This document shows positions 8,064-18,309 of a stretch of 64,000 bases of DNA, piece after piece. The notes under the pieces were generated by a model. It saw only the letters and a list, made by a program, of their open reading frames with translations. It was not told where the DNA came from and searched no databases. The translations under genes were made by a program, and so were the position numbers. The stretch covers positions 434,001 through 498,000 of the forward strand of contig CAWCMA010000001.1 in NCBI GenBank assembly GCA_963796565.1, read 5' to 3'. Numbering within the stretch: the stretch's first letter is position 1; every line of letters starts with the position of its first letter. The DNA is from JAKAVN01 sp963796565 (GTDB taxonomy: Bacteria; Desulfobacterota; Binatia; Binatales; Binataceae).

Positions 8064-8130
8064 GGAACGAGGACCTCCAGATGGCGCCCACGATCATAGA
8101 AGGCCGATGGCGAAGCAGTCAAACGAGGCG

Positions 8131-8159
8131 TGAAAAGTCAAGAAAACCATGACTTTTCA
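8131..8159. promoter_or_regulatory. 10-bp inverted repeat upstream of the metallopeptidase-like gene
   Basis: TGAAAAGTCA (8131-8140) and TGACTTTTCA (8150-8159) are perfect inverted arms with a 9-bp spacer. The site lies about 70-95 bp upstream of the GTG start of the minus-strand gene at 8063 and could be an operator for a dimeric repressor. No regulator with a known matching site is in the window. A mere hairpin is the alternative. Confidence 0.4.
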
Positions 8160-8301
8160 ACTAGTTAGACTATCAGGAAGGCTTCGCGGACAGGGCAGAT
8201 AAAGGCCAGATTGGTCGACGCAGGCGATGCGCGCTTCAGTACATCGCGGCCGGGAAGGCCCTTAACTTAGCCGCGCGTCGCGAGTCCCACGCCGCACCCC
8301 G

Positions 8302-8754
8302 TCAGGCGCGGTGGGCCCGCAGCGCGCTCGGACGCTTGACGCGGCGGCTGCGGTTGACCGTCATATGCTGGAGGCGTCCCGCCTCTTTCAACCGCAAACG
8401 GGTCAGCGGCAGGGGCGAATCGGCGGTGCCGGTCGCCATGCTGCTCAGCCGATCGCGCAGCGCTTCGGGGCTTATCTCGAGCGCGTCGCAGACATTCTCA
8501 AAGCTGAACGGCACGTTGCTGCCGCGCGCCATCACCCATCGCGCGGCCTCGATAAACAGCCGCCGCTTGCGCGCGCTGAACGCCCCGCGCCAGTCCTGCA
8601 TGATGTTGATCGCGTCAGCCAGCACCGCGAGCATCAGCCGCTGCTCGCTCGTGAACCGGCTCTTGCCAAACAACTCGAAGAACTGGCTGGGTAGAATGAG
8701 ATCCGAGGCCGTGAACAAATCCGGCGCTTGTGCGCCAAGGTTGCGTTGTCGCAT
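8302..8754 (-). CDS. Hypothetical protein
   Basis: 150 aa. Not recognised. Mostly predicted helical. The central part (FGKSRFTSEQRLMLAVLADAI) resembles a small helical bundle, and residues 85-125 (FSFENVCDALEISPEALRDRL) look like a helix-turn-helix-type segment in which the order of helices would allow DNA contact. The tail is strongly basic (RSRRVKR). A nucleic-acid-binding role is a guess. It is transcribed away from the AhpD-like/ispG pair across a 373 bp gap. Confidence 0.55.
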   Translation of the reverse strand: MRQRNLGAQAPDLFTASDLILPSQFFELFGKSRFTSEQRLMLAVLADAINIMQDWRGAFSARKRRLFIEAARWVMARGSNVPFSFENVCDALEISPEALRDRLSSMATGTADSPLPLTRLRLKEAGRLQHMTVNRSRRVKRPSALRAHRA

Positions 8755-9127
8755 AGCTAACGACTCCCGCCTGGTCCGGGCGATCGACTCGCCGCACGAG
8801 ACTTGAAGCTTTCCCCGAGTTAGCCCGCGTATCCCCCAGCTCTTGCGTCATTGTCACCGATGACCCAGAGCATGGTTAGCCGACCATAGTTATGCGAATC
8901 GGGCATTTCAAGAGTGACGGCCTAATTTTTTTTGCAAGCGCAGCTAATGAACCGGCCTTGCGCAGAGGTGCCACGCCAGGTCATGTACGCCGGCCGGCGT
9001 AAGGCGCATCGCGCCGCGATTTTGAAGCGCGTGGGGAGACCTCGGACTCCCCTAGGGACGCCCGGCGGCCATCTGGTATAGTTCGGGTAAGAAACCCCGC
9101 AATTGACTCGGGGCCGGAGGGCAAATT
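8755..9127. other. Intergenic region between divergent genes
   Basis: 373 bp. It must hold the promoters of the minus-strand gene ending at 8302 and of the AhpD-like gene. A TATAGT hexamer at 9077-9082 is a candidate -10 box for the plus-strand gene, about 46 bp before its start, but no good -35 box sits 17 bp upstream. GGGCCGGAGG at 9112-9120 supplies the ribosome-binding site. No RNA gene was recognised. Confidence 0.4.
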
Positions 9128-9502
9128 ATGGCGGATTTCTTTTCCAAAGAGACGATTAAAAGCCTGCGCAAGCTGCGCCAGCTCAAGCCCGACTATTTCA
9201 AGGCGTTCATGGACTGGGACGACATGGTCTTCAAGGACGGTGCGCTGCCCGCCAAGACCAAGGAACTGATGGGGGTCGCGGCGGCACACGTCACGGCTTG
9301 TCCGTGGTGTATCGAGGACCACGTCAAGCGCGCGATCAAACAGGGTGCGACTGACGAGGAGATCGCCGAGGCGGCGTTCGTCGCGATGGCGCTGCGCGCC
9401 GGCGGGGCCTTTGCCCATTCCTCGATTGCGATGGCGGTGAGCGACGAACAGCGCGCCAAGGCGGCCGCTCAGGCGCACAATCACGAAGGCCACAATCACT
9501 AG
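9128..9502 (+). CDS. Carboxymuconolactone decarboxylase/AhpD-family protein
   Basis: 124 aa, one CMD domain. The AhpD redox signature is present as Cys58-Pro-Trp-Cys61 with His65, the C-x-x-C-x3-H arrangement that in AhpD gives alkylhydroperoxidase activity. A His-rich tail (HNHEGHNH) may bind metal. It lies 27 bp upstream of ispG and is probably co-transcribed with it, though no pathway link is known. Likely a thiol-dependent antioxidant protein; substrate not determinable. Confidence 0.8.
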   Translation: MADFFSKETIKSLRKLRQLKPDYFKAFMDWDDMVFKDGALPAKTKELMGVAAAHVTACPWCIEDHVKRAIKQGATDEEIAEAAFVAMALRAGGAFAHSSIAMAVSDEQRAKAAAQAHNHEGHNH

Positions 9503-9529
9503 GCGCGTGCAGCAACGGAGTTGTCGGTA

Positions 9530-10684
9530 ATGGAGCACGCAGGGACGCGCCGCACGACGCGGCAAATCGGGATCGGCGCACTCAAGGTCGGCGGGGGCGC
9601 CGCTGTAGTCGTTCAGTCGATGTGCGCGACGCGCACCGTCGATATCGATCAGACGGTGGCGCAGACGCATCAGCTCGCCCGCGCCGGCGCGGGAATCGTG
9701 CGGATCGCACTGGACAATGAAAAGGAAGTTCCGGCGCTCAAGGAAATTCGCGCGCAGACCCGCGGCATCGTGTTGTCGGTGGACCTCCAGGAGAACTACC
9801 GCATCGCCGGCAAGGTCGGCCCGCACGTCGACAAGATTCGTTACAACCCGGGCCATCTGCACCATATCGAGAAAGGCAAGAGCATCCCGAACAAGGTGCG
9901 ATGGCTGGTCGAGATCGCGCGCGAGCACAACCTCGCGATCCGCATCGGGGTCAACTGCGGCTCGGTCGCGCCGGCGTTTCTGGAAAAGTACCCGGGCGAT
10001 CAGCTAAGCGCGCTGGTCGAGTCGGCGGTATGGCACTGCGAGTTGATGGACGAGCTGGGCTTCGACCGCTTCGTGGTGTCGCTGAAAGACTCCGACCCGA
10101 TCAAGGTGCTGGAGGCCAATCGGCGCTTCGCCGCGCGACGCCCCGACGTTCCGCTTCATCTCGGAGTCACCGAAGCGGGGCTGCCGCCCGACGGTATCAT
10201 CAAGACCCGAATCGCGTTCGAGAAGCTGCTCGCGCAGCAGGTTGGCGATACCCTCCGCGTCTCGCTGACGCTGCCCAACGAGCGTAAACACGAAGAGGTC
10301 ACCGTCGGCCATCAGATCATCAAGGACGTCGAGAGCGGACGGTTCATCTCGGTGCCCGACTTCGGCACCGGCCTCAACATCATCTCGTGCCCGTCGTGCT
10401 CGCGGGTGGAGAACGAGAAATTCGTCGAGTTGGCGCAGCAGGTGAAGGACGTTACGGCCTACGCCTCGCGTCATCGGATCACGATCGCGGTGATGGGATG
10501 CCGGGTCAACGGGCCGGGCGAGACCGACGATGCGGACCTGGGGTTATGGTGCGGTCCGACGACGGTGAATCTGAAGAAGAAAGATCGCAAGCTGGGCAAT
10601 TTCCGCTACGATGACGTGTTGACGCGCCTGCGCACCGAAGTCGACAAGCTGATAGCCGAGCGCTCGGCGGCCGCCAACAACTAA
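9530..10684 (+). CDS. ispG: 4-hydroxy-3-methylbut-2-en-1-yl diphosphate synthase (flavodoxin/ferredoxin)
   Basis: 384 aa from ATG 9530, with GGAG nine bases upstream. IspG reductively opens methylerythritol cyclodiphosphate to HMBPP, the next-to-last step of the non-mevalonate isoprenoid pathway, in the cytosol. Features visible: TIM-barrel N-terminal part with QSMCATRT and VRIALDN, and the C-terminal iron-sulfur domain with CPSC and GCRVNGPGE, whose three Cys and Glu ligate the 4Fe-4S cluster. Length is typical of the bacterial two-domain form. The gene is convergent with rnhA. Confidence 0.95.
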   Translation: MEHAGTRRTTRQIGIGALKVGGGAAVVVQSMCATRTVDIDQTVAQTHQLARAGAGIVRIALDNEKEVPALKEIRAQTRGIVLSVDLQENYRIAGKVGPHVDKIRYNPGHLHHIEKGKSIPNKVRWLVEIAREHNLAIRIGVNCGSVAPAFLEKYPGDQLSALVESAVWHCELMDELGFDRFVVSLKDSDPIKVLEANRRFAARRPDVPLHLGVTEAGLPPDGIIKTRIAFEKLLAQQVGDTLRVSLTLPNERKHEEVTVGHQIIKDVESGRFISVPDFGTGLNIISCPSCSRVENEKFVELAQQVKDVTAYASRHRITIAVMGCRVNGPGETDDADLGLWCGPTTVNLKKKDRKLGNFRYDDVLTRLRTEVDKLIAERSAAANN

Positions 10685-10705
10685 CGAATCAAAGAGAATT
10701 TCACC

Positions 10706-10754
10706 GGCACGGAGCGGGCGCGTGCGCGATCAGCGCGCGCGCCCGCTCCGTGCC
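10706..10754. terminator. Hairpin between convergent ispG and rnhA
   Basis: Perfect 17-bp inverted arms (10706-10722 and 10738-10754) with a 15-bp loop. The right arm lies inside the last codons of rnhA. There is no T-run on either side, so it is not a classical intrinsic terminator. Its position between convergent genes suggests it limits read-through in both directions. It also resembles the other GC-rich palindromes inside rnhA. Confidence 0.5.
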
Positions 10755-11446
10755 TTGAGCTGGCAGGTAGCGAGCGAGCAGTAGTGCTCGCCGCCCTCGC
10801 CGTCGAGCGTCTCCGATGCGCCGCGTGCGACGAAACTTCGCCCGCACGCGGCGCATCGCACGATCCTCTCGTCGTGGCCGAGCAGCGGTAGCAGTTCGGC
10901 CACGGCGCGGACGTCCGTATCCGCATCCTCGGTGGCGGGGCGCGCGGCGCTAAGCGCCGCGCGCCCCGCCACCGAAAGGGCCGGCGTCGCTGGGGCGGCG
11001 CCGGCTTCGCCGGGGCGGCGCGGAGTGCGGCCAAAGGCCGCACTCCGCGCCGCCTCGCGCGCCAGCGCGTCGGCTTCTTCGTTGCGCACGTCCCCGGCGT
11101 GTCCGCGCACCCACTCGAAGCGCACATCGTGCCGGGCGACCTCACCGTCGAGCTGTTTCCACAGGTCCAGGTTCTTCGTCCGGCGCCAACCCTCGTTCAT
11201 CGTCTTGACCAGGTACTGGCTGTCGCTGCGAAGGATGACCGGGAGGCCGGGATCAAGAGCGCGCAGCGCCTCGATCGCCGCCATTATCTCCATCCGGTTG
11301 TTGGTGGTCTGTGAATCACCGCCGCTAAGCCGATGCGTCCCTCCCTCGGGCGTGACGATTACGACGCCCCATCCGCCGGGCCCCGGATTGCCCTCGCACG
11401 AGCCGTCGGCGTAAACGAGGACGGGCGCTGACGATGTTGTGGCCAC
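10730..11446 (-). CDS. rnhA: Ribonuclease HI with C-terminal cysteine-rich extension
   Basis: 238 aa; ordinary RNase HI is about 150. Residues 1-145 are the RNase H domain: Asp in YADGSCEGNPGPGG, Glu in NNRMEIMAA, Asp in LRSDSQY, His in RGHAGD and a final Asp in NEEADALA give the full catalytic set. It degrades RNA in RNA-DNA hybrids. An Ala/Arg/Pro-rich linker of about 45 residues follows, encoded by two long perfect palindromes. The last 45 residues hold CAACG and, further on, C-x4-C, a likely zinc-binding module. It starts 10 bp after glgA ends and is probably co-transcribed with it. Confidence 0.9.
   Translation of the reverse strand: MATTSSAPVLVYADGSCEGNPGPGGWGVVIVTPEGGTHRLSGGDSQTTNNRMEIMAAIEALRALDPGLPVILRSDSQYLVKTMNEGWRRTKNLDLWKQLDGEVARHDVRFEWVRGHAGDVRNEEADALAREAARSAAFGRTPRRPGEAGAAPATPALSVAGRAALSAARPATEDADTDVRAVAELLPLLGHDERIVRCAACGRSFVARGASETLDGEGGEHYCSLATCQLKARSGRAR
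10929..10975. repeat. Perfect palindrome (22-bp arms) inside rnhA linker
   Basis: Arms 10929-10950 and 10954-10975 are exact reverse complements with a TAA loop. The element is in frame in rnhA and encodes part of the linker between the RNase H domain and the Cys-rich tail. A second, different palindrome follows 39 bp later. Confidence 0.9.
11014..11054. repeat. Perfect palindrome (19-bp arms) inside rnhA linker
   Basis: Arms 11014-11032 and 11036-11054 are exact reverse complements with an AAA loop. In frame in rnhA, immediately after the catalytic domain. The motif GCGGAGT in the arm recurs in the palindrome inside hemCD at 31311-31367. Confidence 0.9.
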
Positions 11447-11456
11447 TGGCGGTCGC

Positions 11457-12911
11457 TCAAGCTCCGCGCGCGCGGCGCAGATCTTCGAACCATCGCAGGT
11501 AATGGCGCGCCGACGCCGTCCAGGAGAAGTCCGCCGCGAAGCAGTTATCCATCAGGCGCTGCCACGCCGGGCGGTCCGTGTATAGCCGCCGCGCCCGCGC
11601 CAGCGCATCGACCATCGCACCGGCTTGGTAATCGCTGAACATGAAGCCGTTGCCGGTGCCCTGTTGCGGATCAAACTCGGCAACCGTGTCCTTCAGGCCG
11701 CCGGTCGCGTGCACCAGCGGCGCCGTGCCGTACTTGAGCGCATACATCTGGGTGAGCCCACAGGGCTCGAACCGCGACGGCATCAGGAAGATATCACTCC
11801 CGGCCTGGATCTGATGGGCGACAGTGTTGTCGAAGGCGAGGTGCACGCGCAACTGGCCGGGGAACCGGGCTTCGGCGGATTTGAAAAACTTCTCGAGCGA
11901 CGGATCGCCGCTGGCGAGCATCACAAGCTGTACGCGGAGGCCCATCACCGCGTCGAGCGCCTCGCCGAGCAGATTGATGCCCTTTTGCGGCGTCATCCGG
12001 GTGACCATCCCGAGTATCGGCGCGTCGTCGCGATCGGGCAGGCTGGTCATCTTGCGCAGCGCGCGACGGCAGAGTGCCTTGCCCTCGCGCAGCGCGGGCG
12101 TGTACTTGGCGGCGATCGTCGGGTCGATCGCCGGGTCCCATTCGGTATAGTCCGCGCCGTTGAGGATCCCGACGAAACGGCTGCCCTTGTCGCGCAGGAC
12201 GCCCTCCAATCCAAAGCCCAGTTCCGGATCGCTGCTCACCTCGCGCGCGTAGGTCGGGCTCACGGTTGAGGCGCCGTCGGCCAGCATGATCGCGCCCTTC
12301 ATCAAATTGCCTCGTCCCCAGAACTCCAGGCACTCGATGGAGAAGTAGGAACGGTCGAGGTTGAGCAGACCGAAATCCGCCGCCTCAAAGATTCCCTGGA
12401 AAGCGAGGTTGTGCATGGTGAAGATCGTCAGCGTAGCGCCAAGCGCCTCGCGGAGCGCCGGGTCTGCCCGCGCCACGATCGGCGCCACCGCGGCGTGCCA
12501 ATCGTGGGCATGCAACACGTCAGGCCGGATGAAGTGCGCGGCGGCGAGCGCGGCCGCGCGACCAAACATCACGTAGCGTTGCAGATTGTCCGGGTAGTCC
12601 GCGCCACGCTCGCCATATACTCCCGCGCGATCGAAGTAAGCCGGATGACGGACGAGGTAGAGCGGCACGCCGTCGCGGGTCTCGGCCCGCAGCAGGTCAA
12701 AGCGCTCGGAGGAGCCGCCCACCTGGACCGAGAGATTCTGGGCCTCCGGCGCTATTTTGATCGCGTCGATGACGCTGCGGTAGCCGGGCAAGATCACCAC
12801 CGGCTCTGCGCCGCATTGCCTGAGCGCGGCGGGCAGCGCGCCGATTACGTCGGCAAGTCCGCCGGCCTTGGCCCACGGCGCGATCTCAGCGGCGACGATT
12901 GCGATCTTCAC
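11457..12911 (-). CDS. glgA: Glycogen (starch) synthase
   Basis: 484 aa, the usual bacterial GlgA length. It transfers glucose from ADP-glucose to the non-reducing end of glycogen. The ADP-glucose-binding Lys15-x-Gly-Gly motif (KAGGLADV) is at the N-terminus. The GT5 C-terminal domain carries MVTRMTPQKG and PSRFEPCGLTQ with the conserved acidic residue, followed by the TGGL loop. Lon ends 66 bp upstream on the same strand and rnhA begins 10 bp downstream. No other glycogen gene is in the window. Confidence 0.93.
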   Translation of the reverse strand: MKIAIVAAEIAPWAKAGGLADVIGALPAALRQCGAEPVVILPGYRSVIDAIKIAPEAQNLSVQVGGSSERFDLLRAETRDGVPLYLVRHPAYFDRAGVYGERGADYPDNLQRYVMFGRAAALAAAHFIRPDVLHAHDWHAAVAPIVARADPALREALGATLTIFTMHNLAFQGIFEAADFGLLNLDRSYFSIECLEFWGRGNLMKGAIMLADGASTVSPTYAREVSSDPELGFGLEGVLRDKGSRFVGILNGADYTEWDPAIDPTIAAKYTPALREGKALCRRALRKMTSLPDRDDAPILGMVTRMTPQKGINLLGEALDAVMGLRVQLVMLASGDPSLEKFFKSAEARFPGQLRVHLAFDNTVAHQIQAGSDIFLMPSRFEPCGLTQMYALKYGTAPLVHATGGLKDTVAEFDPQQGTGNGFMFSDYQAGAMVDALARARRLYTDRPAWQRLMDNCFAADFSWTASARHYLRWFEDLRRARGA

Positions 12912-12977
12912 TTTCTCGCGCGTCGCGGCGAGGAACCCGGGCAGAGTAGACTTCGCAAGTTCCCGGGCAAGCAGTCG

Positions 12978-15410
<2,433 letters not shown>

Positions 15411-15552
15411 AGATGACTGAGCCGCCTCCGCAATAGCGGCCGAGAGCCGCTGGCGCTTCCACCGTCGCAATCGATTAACGTAATATACACCTTTCGGGCA
15501 GACAAGATCGGCCTCACTGTCTAGAACTTAGCCACGATTGTTGTGGCGCGCC

Positions 15553-15566
15553 AATTGTCGAGACAA
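15553..15566. promoter_or_regulatory. Short inverted repeat ATTGTC-GA-GACAAT
   Basis: Six-base arms around GA, just upstream of the TTG start proposed for the DUF2203 gene and about 145 bp from the lon start, transcribed divergently. A possible small operator, but arms this short can occur by chance. Confidence 0.25.
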
Positions 15567-15570
15567 TAGC

Positions 15571-15999
15571 TTGGCAAAGCATCAGTTCGAGAAAGTTTTC
15601 ACAGTGGAGGAAGCCAACGCCCTTATCCCGCGCATGGAAGTTTTAGTGCGCGGATTGCAGGTCGAAGCCGACGCCTTGCGTGCGCGCATCCGCGAACTCG
15701 CCCGCCACCACGATTCCTCCATCGCGGCGATGCCGTTGTCCGATCTCATCGACCGCTACCCTCAACTCAAAGAAAACGCCTCGCGGATGGCCGAGATGGC
15801 CGGGCAGGTAGAGGGCCTAGGATGCTTTCTGAAAGACATCGATCTGGGTCTGGTCGATTTTCCTTACGAGATCGAAGACGACGTGGTCTTTTTGTGCTGG
15901 CAATCCGGCGAGCGCCAGATCATCGCCTGGCACACCGTCGATTCCGGTTTCTCCGACCGCCGGCCGCTGCCCGGCGTAAACAAGCCGTACCTGAATTGA
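15571..15999 (+). CDS. DUF2203 family protein
   Basis: 142 aa from TTG 15571; an earlier TTG at 15538 is possible but the first 11 residues it adds are unlike the family. The body matches DUF2203: FTVEEANALIPRME at the N-terminus, a long amphipathic helical stretch to about residue 90, then GLVDFP and the terminal VFLCWQSGE with WHTVDSGFSDRRPL. No biochemical function is established for this family. It is divergent from lon and leads a plus-strand run of small genes. Confidence 0.8.
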   Translation: MAKHQFEKVFTVEEANALIPRMEVLVRGLQVEADALRARIRELARHHDSSIAAMPLSDLIDRYPQLKENASRMAEMAGQVEGLGCFLKDIDLGLVDFPYEIEDDVVFLCWQSGERQIIAWHTVDSGFSDRRPLPGVNKPYLN

Positions 16000-16042
16000 T
16001 CATCTTTAGCTCTTTGCGACGACGTCCGGAGGCGCAGCCCCG

Positions 16043-16525
16043 ATGGTAGCCGTGCTGTTCTTATATTTGCTGAGCCTGGTCTGCTGGCTGGGCGGGATGG
16101 TGTTTTTCACCGCGCTGGTCGCGCCCGTGCTGTTCAAGGTGTTGCCGATGACGGAAGCGGGCAAGCTGCTGGGCGTACTGTTTCCGCGCTACTACGTGCT
16201 GGGCTATATCTGCGGTGCGATCGGCTTGATCCTCGCGATCTATCTATGCGCGACCCGGATGCCCCGGATGTGGTGGGCGATGGCGGCGCTGGCGCTGCTG
16301 ATCGCATTGGGACTGACCACTTACGCCGGGGCCGTGGTGCGGCCCCAGGTCGACGCTATCCGCGGCGTGACCGAGGAGGCGAATCCTGACCCCGCACGCC
16401 GTGCCGAATTCGACCGGCTCCACCACCTGTCCGTCATGCTCAACGGCGGAGTGATGTTGCTCAACCTGGCGGCGCTGCTCGCAAGCGCGGTCGCGCTAAC
16501 TCCTCCGCTAATTCCTCGTGGATAA
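16043..16525 (+). CDS. DUF4149 integral membrane protein
   Basis: 160 aa with four predicted membrane segments (about residues 3-32, 50-67, 76-98, 128-152). The first carries the family's WLGGMVFF signature; the last ends with a hydrophobic LLNLAALLASAVAL. A short basic/acidic loop with a RLHHLS motif links helices 3 and 4. GGAGG about 10 bases upstream supports ATG 16043. Function unknown; the family is common in Gram-negative inner membranes. Confidence 0.75.
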   Translation: MVAVLFLYLLSLVCWLGGMVFFTALVAPVLFKVLPMTEAGKLLGVLFPRYYVLGYICGAIGLILAIYLCATRMPRMWWAMAALALLIALGLTTYAGAVVRPQVDAIRGVTEEANPDPARRAEFDRLHHLSVMLNGGVMLLNLAALLASAVALTPPLIPRG

Positions 16526-16534
16526 GTGGCGCTC

Positions 16535-16566
16535 GAGGATGACGTCCCTGGAGGATGACGTTCCTG
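16535..16566 (+). repeat. 16-bp tandem duplication at a translation start
   Basis: GAGGATGACGTCCCTG (16535-16550) and GAGGATGACGTTCCTG (16551-16566) differ at one base. Each carries a GAGG ribosome-binding-like core and an ATG. GTG 16567 follows immediately. The duplication creates competing start signals for the HAD gene. Confidence 0.85.
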
Positions 16567-17325
16567 GTGGATAACGGCGACATTAAGGCGGTGGTGTTCG
16601 ATCTCTTCGACACCCTGGTCAAGTGGGAACCCGAGCGGTTACCGCTTTTGCATTGGCGCGAGCGTGCGACGCACAGCACTCTCCCGTGGATACTACCGTC
16701 GCTCCAGGAGCGGATGGGCTCGCGGTTCGAGATCGAGACGTTCCTCACCGTTTATCACGACGTGATCGACGAGATTAACGCCGAACGCGAACGCGAGGGC
16801 ATCGAAATAACTTGCCAGCAGCGCTTCGATCGCACTTTGGAACGTTTGGGCTACTCGGACCCCGCCGAGCGCGATCTTCTGGCCTTCCATGTTACGCGCG
16901 TTCATATGGACGGCGTGCGCAAGGTCACCTTCGCGCCGCCCGAGCGCTCGCACGCCGTGCGCCGGCTGGCGCCGCATTTCCGCCTCGGCCTGCTCTCCAA
17001 CTTCGACGACGCGCAATGCGGACGCGAGGTCCTGCTTGATACCGGCGTCGCCGACCTGTTCGAGGCGGTGATAATTTCGGCCGAGGCCGGCTTGCGCAAA
17101 CCCAATCCGCAAATCTACCAGCGCATTCTTACGATGCTGCAGGTGGAGCCGCACGCGGTCCTGTTCGTCGGCGACACACCGCGCGAGGACGTGCTCGGGC
17201 CGCGGCGCGCGGCGATGCGCGTGGCGTGGGTGAACAAGCGCGGCGCTTCGCTGCCCGACGGCATCCCCGAGCCGGACCTCATGATCGCCGACATCGCCGA
17301 GCTCCCCGCACTGCTCGGAGTGTGA
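16555..17325 (+). CDS. HAD-superfamily hydrolase (subfamily IA)
   Basis: 256 aa from ATG 16555; GTG 16567, with a GAGG 12 bases upstream, is an equally good start. HAD motifs: FDLFDTL (nucleophile Asp and general acid Asp), LLSNFDD (motif II Ser), RKPNPQIY (motif III Lys) and VGDTPREDV (motif IV acids). Cap region of about 100 residues after motif I, as in subfamily IA phosphatases and dehalogenases. Cytosolic; substrate unknown. The SLOG gene starts 6 bp after its stop. Confidence 0.82.
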   Translation: MTFLVDNGDIKAVVFDLFDTLVKWEPERLPLLHWRERATHSTLPWILPSLQERMGSRFEIETFLTVYHDVIDEINAEREREGIEITCQQRFDRTLERLGYSDPAERDLLAFHVTRVHMDGVRKVTFAPPERSHAVRRLAPHFRLGLLSNFDDAQCGREVLLDTGVADLFEAVIISAEAGLRKPNPQIYQRILTMLQVEPHAVLFVGDTPREDVLGPRRAAMRVAWVNKRGASLPDGIPEPDLMIADIAELPALLGV

Positions 17326-17331
17326 CCCGCG

Positions 17332-17883
17332 ATGCAACGCCGTCCGGCAATCGCGGTAATCGGTGGCGGCGATGGCGCCAGCGTCGAAGTGCTGGAACTC
17401 GCGCACAAGGTCGGAGCCGAGATCGGCGCGCACGGCGCGACGCTCATCTGCGGCGGACGCGGCGGCGTCATGGAAGCGGCGGCGCGCGGAGCGTTCGAGC
17501 GCGGCGCGCATACCGTCGGCATCCTGCCCGGCTACGACCATGGTGCCGCCAATCCGCATATCGAATTCGCGATCGCGACCGGGATGGGTGAGGCGCGCAA
17601 TGCCGTCGTGATCGGCAGCGCCGACGCCGTGGTTGCGCTTGCCGGTGAGGGCGGCACGCTGAGCGAAATCGGGTTTGCGCTCAAGATTGGCCGCCCCACG
17701 GTCGCATTGCGCGCATGGGCGCAAATCGAGGGTATCGAGCACGCCGACGAACCGGCGGCCGCCGTGGGCGAGGCAATTCGGATGGCGCGGTTGATGGCGG
17801 CTCGCCAGGGGCGCAAGAGCAAACGCGCAAGGCCGGGCGCTCAAGATCAGCCGTTCAAAATCGGGATGAGCAGGAAGGAGTAA
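17332..17883 (+). CDS. TIGR00725/LOG-like Rossmann-fold protein
   Basis: 183 aa. A SLOG-type nucleotide-binding fold: IAVIGGGDG at the N-terminus, CGGRGGVMEA (the GGRG-GxMxA loop of LOG proteins), and VVALAGEGGTLSEIGFAL corresponding to the PGGxGTxxE motif. Relatives include cytokinin-activating LOG phosphoribohydrolases and proteins of unknown role; the TIGR00725 branch has no proven reaction. Basic C-terminal tail. It sits between the HAD and thioesterase genes with gaps of only 6 and 9 bp. Confidence 0.78.
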   Translation: MQRRPAIAVIGGGDGASVEVLELAHKVGAEIGAHGATLICGGRGGVMEAAARGAFERGAHTVGILPGYDHGAANPHIEFAIATGMGEARNAVVIGSADAVVALAGEGGTLSEIGFALKIGRPTVALRAWAQIEGIEHADEPAAAVGEAIRMARLMAARQGRKSKRARPGAQDQPFKIGMSRKE

Positions 17884-17892
17884 GATTTCAAG

Positions 17893-18309
17893 GTGGCGAT
17901 GGCTGAGGCGACACATCACGCGGCGCTCAGCGAGCTCGAGCAGGGGCCGTTCTCAGCCGCGCTGCGGCTCAAGATCGAAGCGCGCGGCGAGGGCGACGCA
18001 ACGGTGCGGATGCCGTTTGGCGAGAGCATCCTGAACGCCGGCGGACCCGGCGTTCCGATCCATGGCGGCGCGATCGCGACGCTGGCCGACGTTGCCGCCT
18101 GCGCCGCCGTCTGGACGATGCCGCAGACGCGCAGCAGCGCGACCATCTCGATGACCGTCAACTACGCCGCGCCGGCGGTGAAAACCGATCTTGTCGCACG
18201 GGCTCGGGTGCGCCGCAGCGGCAAGCGTATCGCCAGTATCGCGGTCGAAATCCGCGACCAACAAGGCGCGCTCATCGCCGACGCGCTGGTTACCTACAAA
18301 ATTGCCTGA
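17893..18309 (+). CDS. PaaI/YdiI-type hot-dog thioesterase
   Basis: 138 aa from GTG 17893 (ATG 17899 also possible). Hot-dog fold with IHGGAIATLADVAACAAV, the H-G-G signature segment of PaaI-like acyl-CoA thioesterases; the acidic residue expected in the helix is the Asp of LADVA. Likely a cytosolic acyl-CoA or aryl-CoA thioesterase. Its stop codon overlaps the TTG start of the next gene, indicating coupling. Confidence 0.8.
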   Translation: MAMAEATHHAALSELEQGPFSAALRLKIEARGEGDATVRMPFGESILNAGGPGVPIHGGAIATLADVAACAAVWTMPQTRSSATISMTVNYAAPAVKTDLVARARVRRSGKRIASIAVEIRDQQGALIADALVTYKIA

